A DNA stretch of 52,550 bases from Ahrensia sp. (GTDB lineage: Bacteria > Pseudomonadota > Alphaproteobacteria > Rhizobiales > Rhizobiaceae): NCBI GenBank assembly GCA_002706335.1, contig PAKZ01000015.1:1-52550 (forward strand). The letters are read 5' to 3'. Below, in pieces: positions 51,842-52,550 of this stretch (its first letter is position 1; the number at the start of each line of letters is the position of its first letter). The translations under genes were made by a program, and so were the position numbers. The notes below the pieces were generated by a model that worked only from the letters and a program-made list of their open reading frames with translations, had not been told where the DNA came from and did not search any database.

Positions 51842-52550
51842 TTACCGGTAAGCGTTCGGGAAGACGATGTCTTGGTCGACCAGGACGTTGAAGCTATAGC
51901 CCGGCCGAATCTCCAGGGTCGGCTGCACATTGAGGTTTTTCGACACGGTCTGCTCCGAAATCTGGCTGAAGGTCTCGGCGAAGGAACGGCGCGCCGCGTC
52001 GCTGGCGCTGTCCACTGTCGTCGACGTGCTGTTGTCGGCGGGGAGCAGCATCTCGGTGCCGGCGCCGATGAGCGCCACGAGGATCGCCGATCCGAAGGTG
52101 CGCAGATAGTGGTTGTCGACCTGATCGTGGAAACCGCCATAGCCGGCGCCGTCCGTTCCGGCCATGCCCCCGATCTGCAGGGTCGAACCGTCCGGGAAGA
52201 TGATGTCGGTCCAAACGACGAGTACCCGGTTCTGCCCGAACGTCACCTCCGAATCGTATCGACCGAAGAGCTTCGCGCCCTGCGGGATCAACAGGCGCCG
52301 ACCCGTCGCGCTGTCATAGACATTCTGCGACACCTGCGCGGTGATGCGGCCGGGAAGATCGGAATTGATGCCGGTGATAAGCGTGGCCGGAATGACCGAT
52401 CCGCGCTTGAGCTCGAACGGCGACATTTGCGGCACTACGGAGTTCGGCAGATAGCCGAGGTCGGCGATGTCCTGGTTGAAGAATTGCTGCTTAGACGCCT
52501 GCCCGTTCGGATCGGCGTTCTGCCCGATGCCGGACTGGAGAGCGGCGCTA
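51842..52550 (-). CDS. trbI: Conjugative transfer protein TrbI (VirB10-like), 3' part
   Basis: The frame is open to the window edge, so the N-terminus (cytoplasmic tail and membrane span) is missing. The visible part is the periplasmic/outer-membrane VirB10-type domain: RGSVIPATLITGINSDLPG, VYDSATGRRLLIPQG, LVVWTDIIFPDGSTLQI, and the C-terminal VQPTLEIRPGYSFNVLVDQD. TrbI bridges the two membranes in the P-type mating channel. It identifies the replicon as self-transmissible or derived from such an element. Confidence 0.93.
   Translation of the reverse strand, partial: SAALQSGIGQNADPNGQASKQQFFNQDIADLGYLPNSVVPQMSPFELKRGSVIPATLITGINSDLPGRITAQVSQNVYDSATGRRLLIPQGAKLFGRYDSEVTFGQNRVLVVWTDIIFPDGSTLQIGGMAGTDGAGYGGFHDQVDNHYLRTFGSAILVALIGAGTEMLLPADNSTSTTVDSASDAARRSFAETFSQISEQTVSKNLNVQPTLEIRPGYSFNVLVDQDIVFPNAYR

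Noticed and set aside
1-52550. CRISPR arrays, tRNA or rRNA genes, replication origin
   Set aside because: No regularly spaced direct repeats, cloverleaf-like or rRNA-like sequences and no repABC-type genes were noticed.

Overview
The window looks like part of a large conjugative plasmid (or integrated element) of an alphaproteobacterium, of rhizobial or Rhodobacterales type. Most genes are GC-rich and packed with ATGA or GTGA overlaps. The right end carries a rhizobial-style transfer-control block: a LuxR regulator, an AHL synthase, a TraM-type antiactivator, a TraR-type regulator and the 3' part of trbI. This block is the main evidence for a plasmid. No rRNA, tRNA or CRISPR was seen.

Layout. 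1-9.9 kb: the end of one acyl-CoA carboxylase beta gene, a convergent paaY-like gene, a thiolase/SDR pair, then a TetR regulator followed by a complete carboxylase operon (beta, enoyl-CoA hydratase, biotinylated alpha, acyl-CoA dehydrogenase) and a bioY biotin transporter. 11-26 kb, visibly less GC-rich at first: a CoA-transferase/dehydrogenase pair, then a run of about twelve genes encoding a dienoyl-CoA-reductase-like SDR, a branched-chain-type ABC importer with two paralogous binding proteins and a built-in acyl-CoA ligase, two enoyl-CoA hydratases and ETF, closed by a terminator. 26.1-27.5 kb: a graveyard of IS3 and IS110 remnants. 27.7-40.5 kb: a dehydrogenase, two CoA-transferases on the minus strand, a DUF35 / thiolase-fold aldolase-like / MaoC hydratase / alpha-methylacyl-CoA racemase operon, then an operon headed by a transglutaminase-like protein with a MaoC protein, two adjacent dehydrogenases, a hydratase and a PaaK-like protein. 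40.7-42.4 kb: an HTD2-like hydratase overlapping a CitE-like lyase. 42.4-47.6 kb: an AT-rich patch with two small ORFs, panB, panC, ETF-quinone oxidoreductase and coaA. 47.7-52.5 kb: an MBL-fold hydrolase and the quorum-sensing/conjugation block.

How it fits together. The island could import a carboxylic acid, activate it with a ligase or CoA-transferase and degrade it by beta-oxidation variants suited to methyl-branched substrates: racemase, R-type hydratase, a retro-aldolase-like enzyme and a biotin-dependent beta-methyl carboxylase. It also carries supply genes for its cofactors: biotin uptake, pantothenate and CoA synthesis, and an electron path from FAD dehydrogenases to quinone. The substrate cannot be fixed from sequence. 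An isoprenoid-like, steroid-side-chain-like or other branched or alicyclic acid is the best inference.

The strongest unifying signal is a palindrome, consensus TCTAACA-NN-TGTTAGA, at eight places, each upstream of an operon in the catabolic part. Most copies sit on or next to a recognisable -35/-10 promoter. One lies before the TetR gene itself, so the simplest reading is one TetR regulon covering nearly the whole 1-40 kb island.
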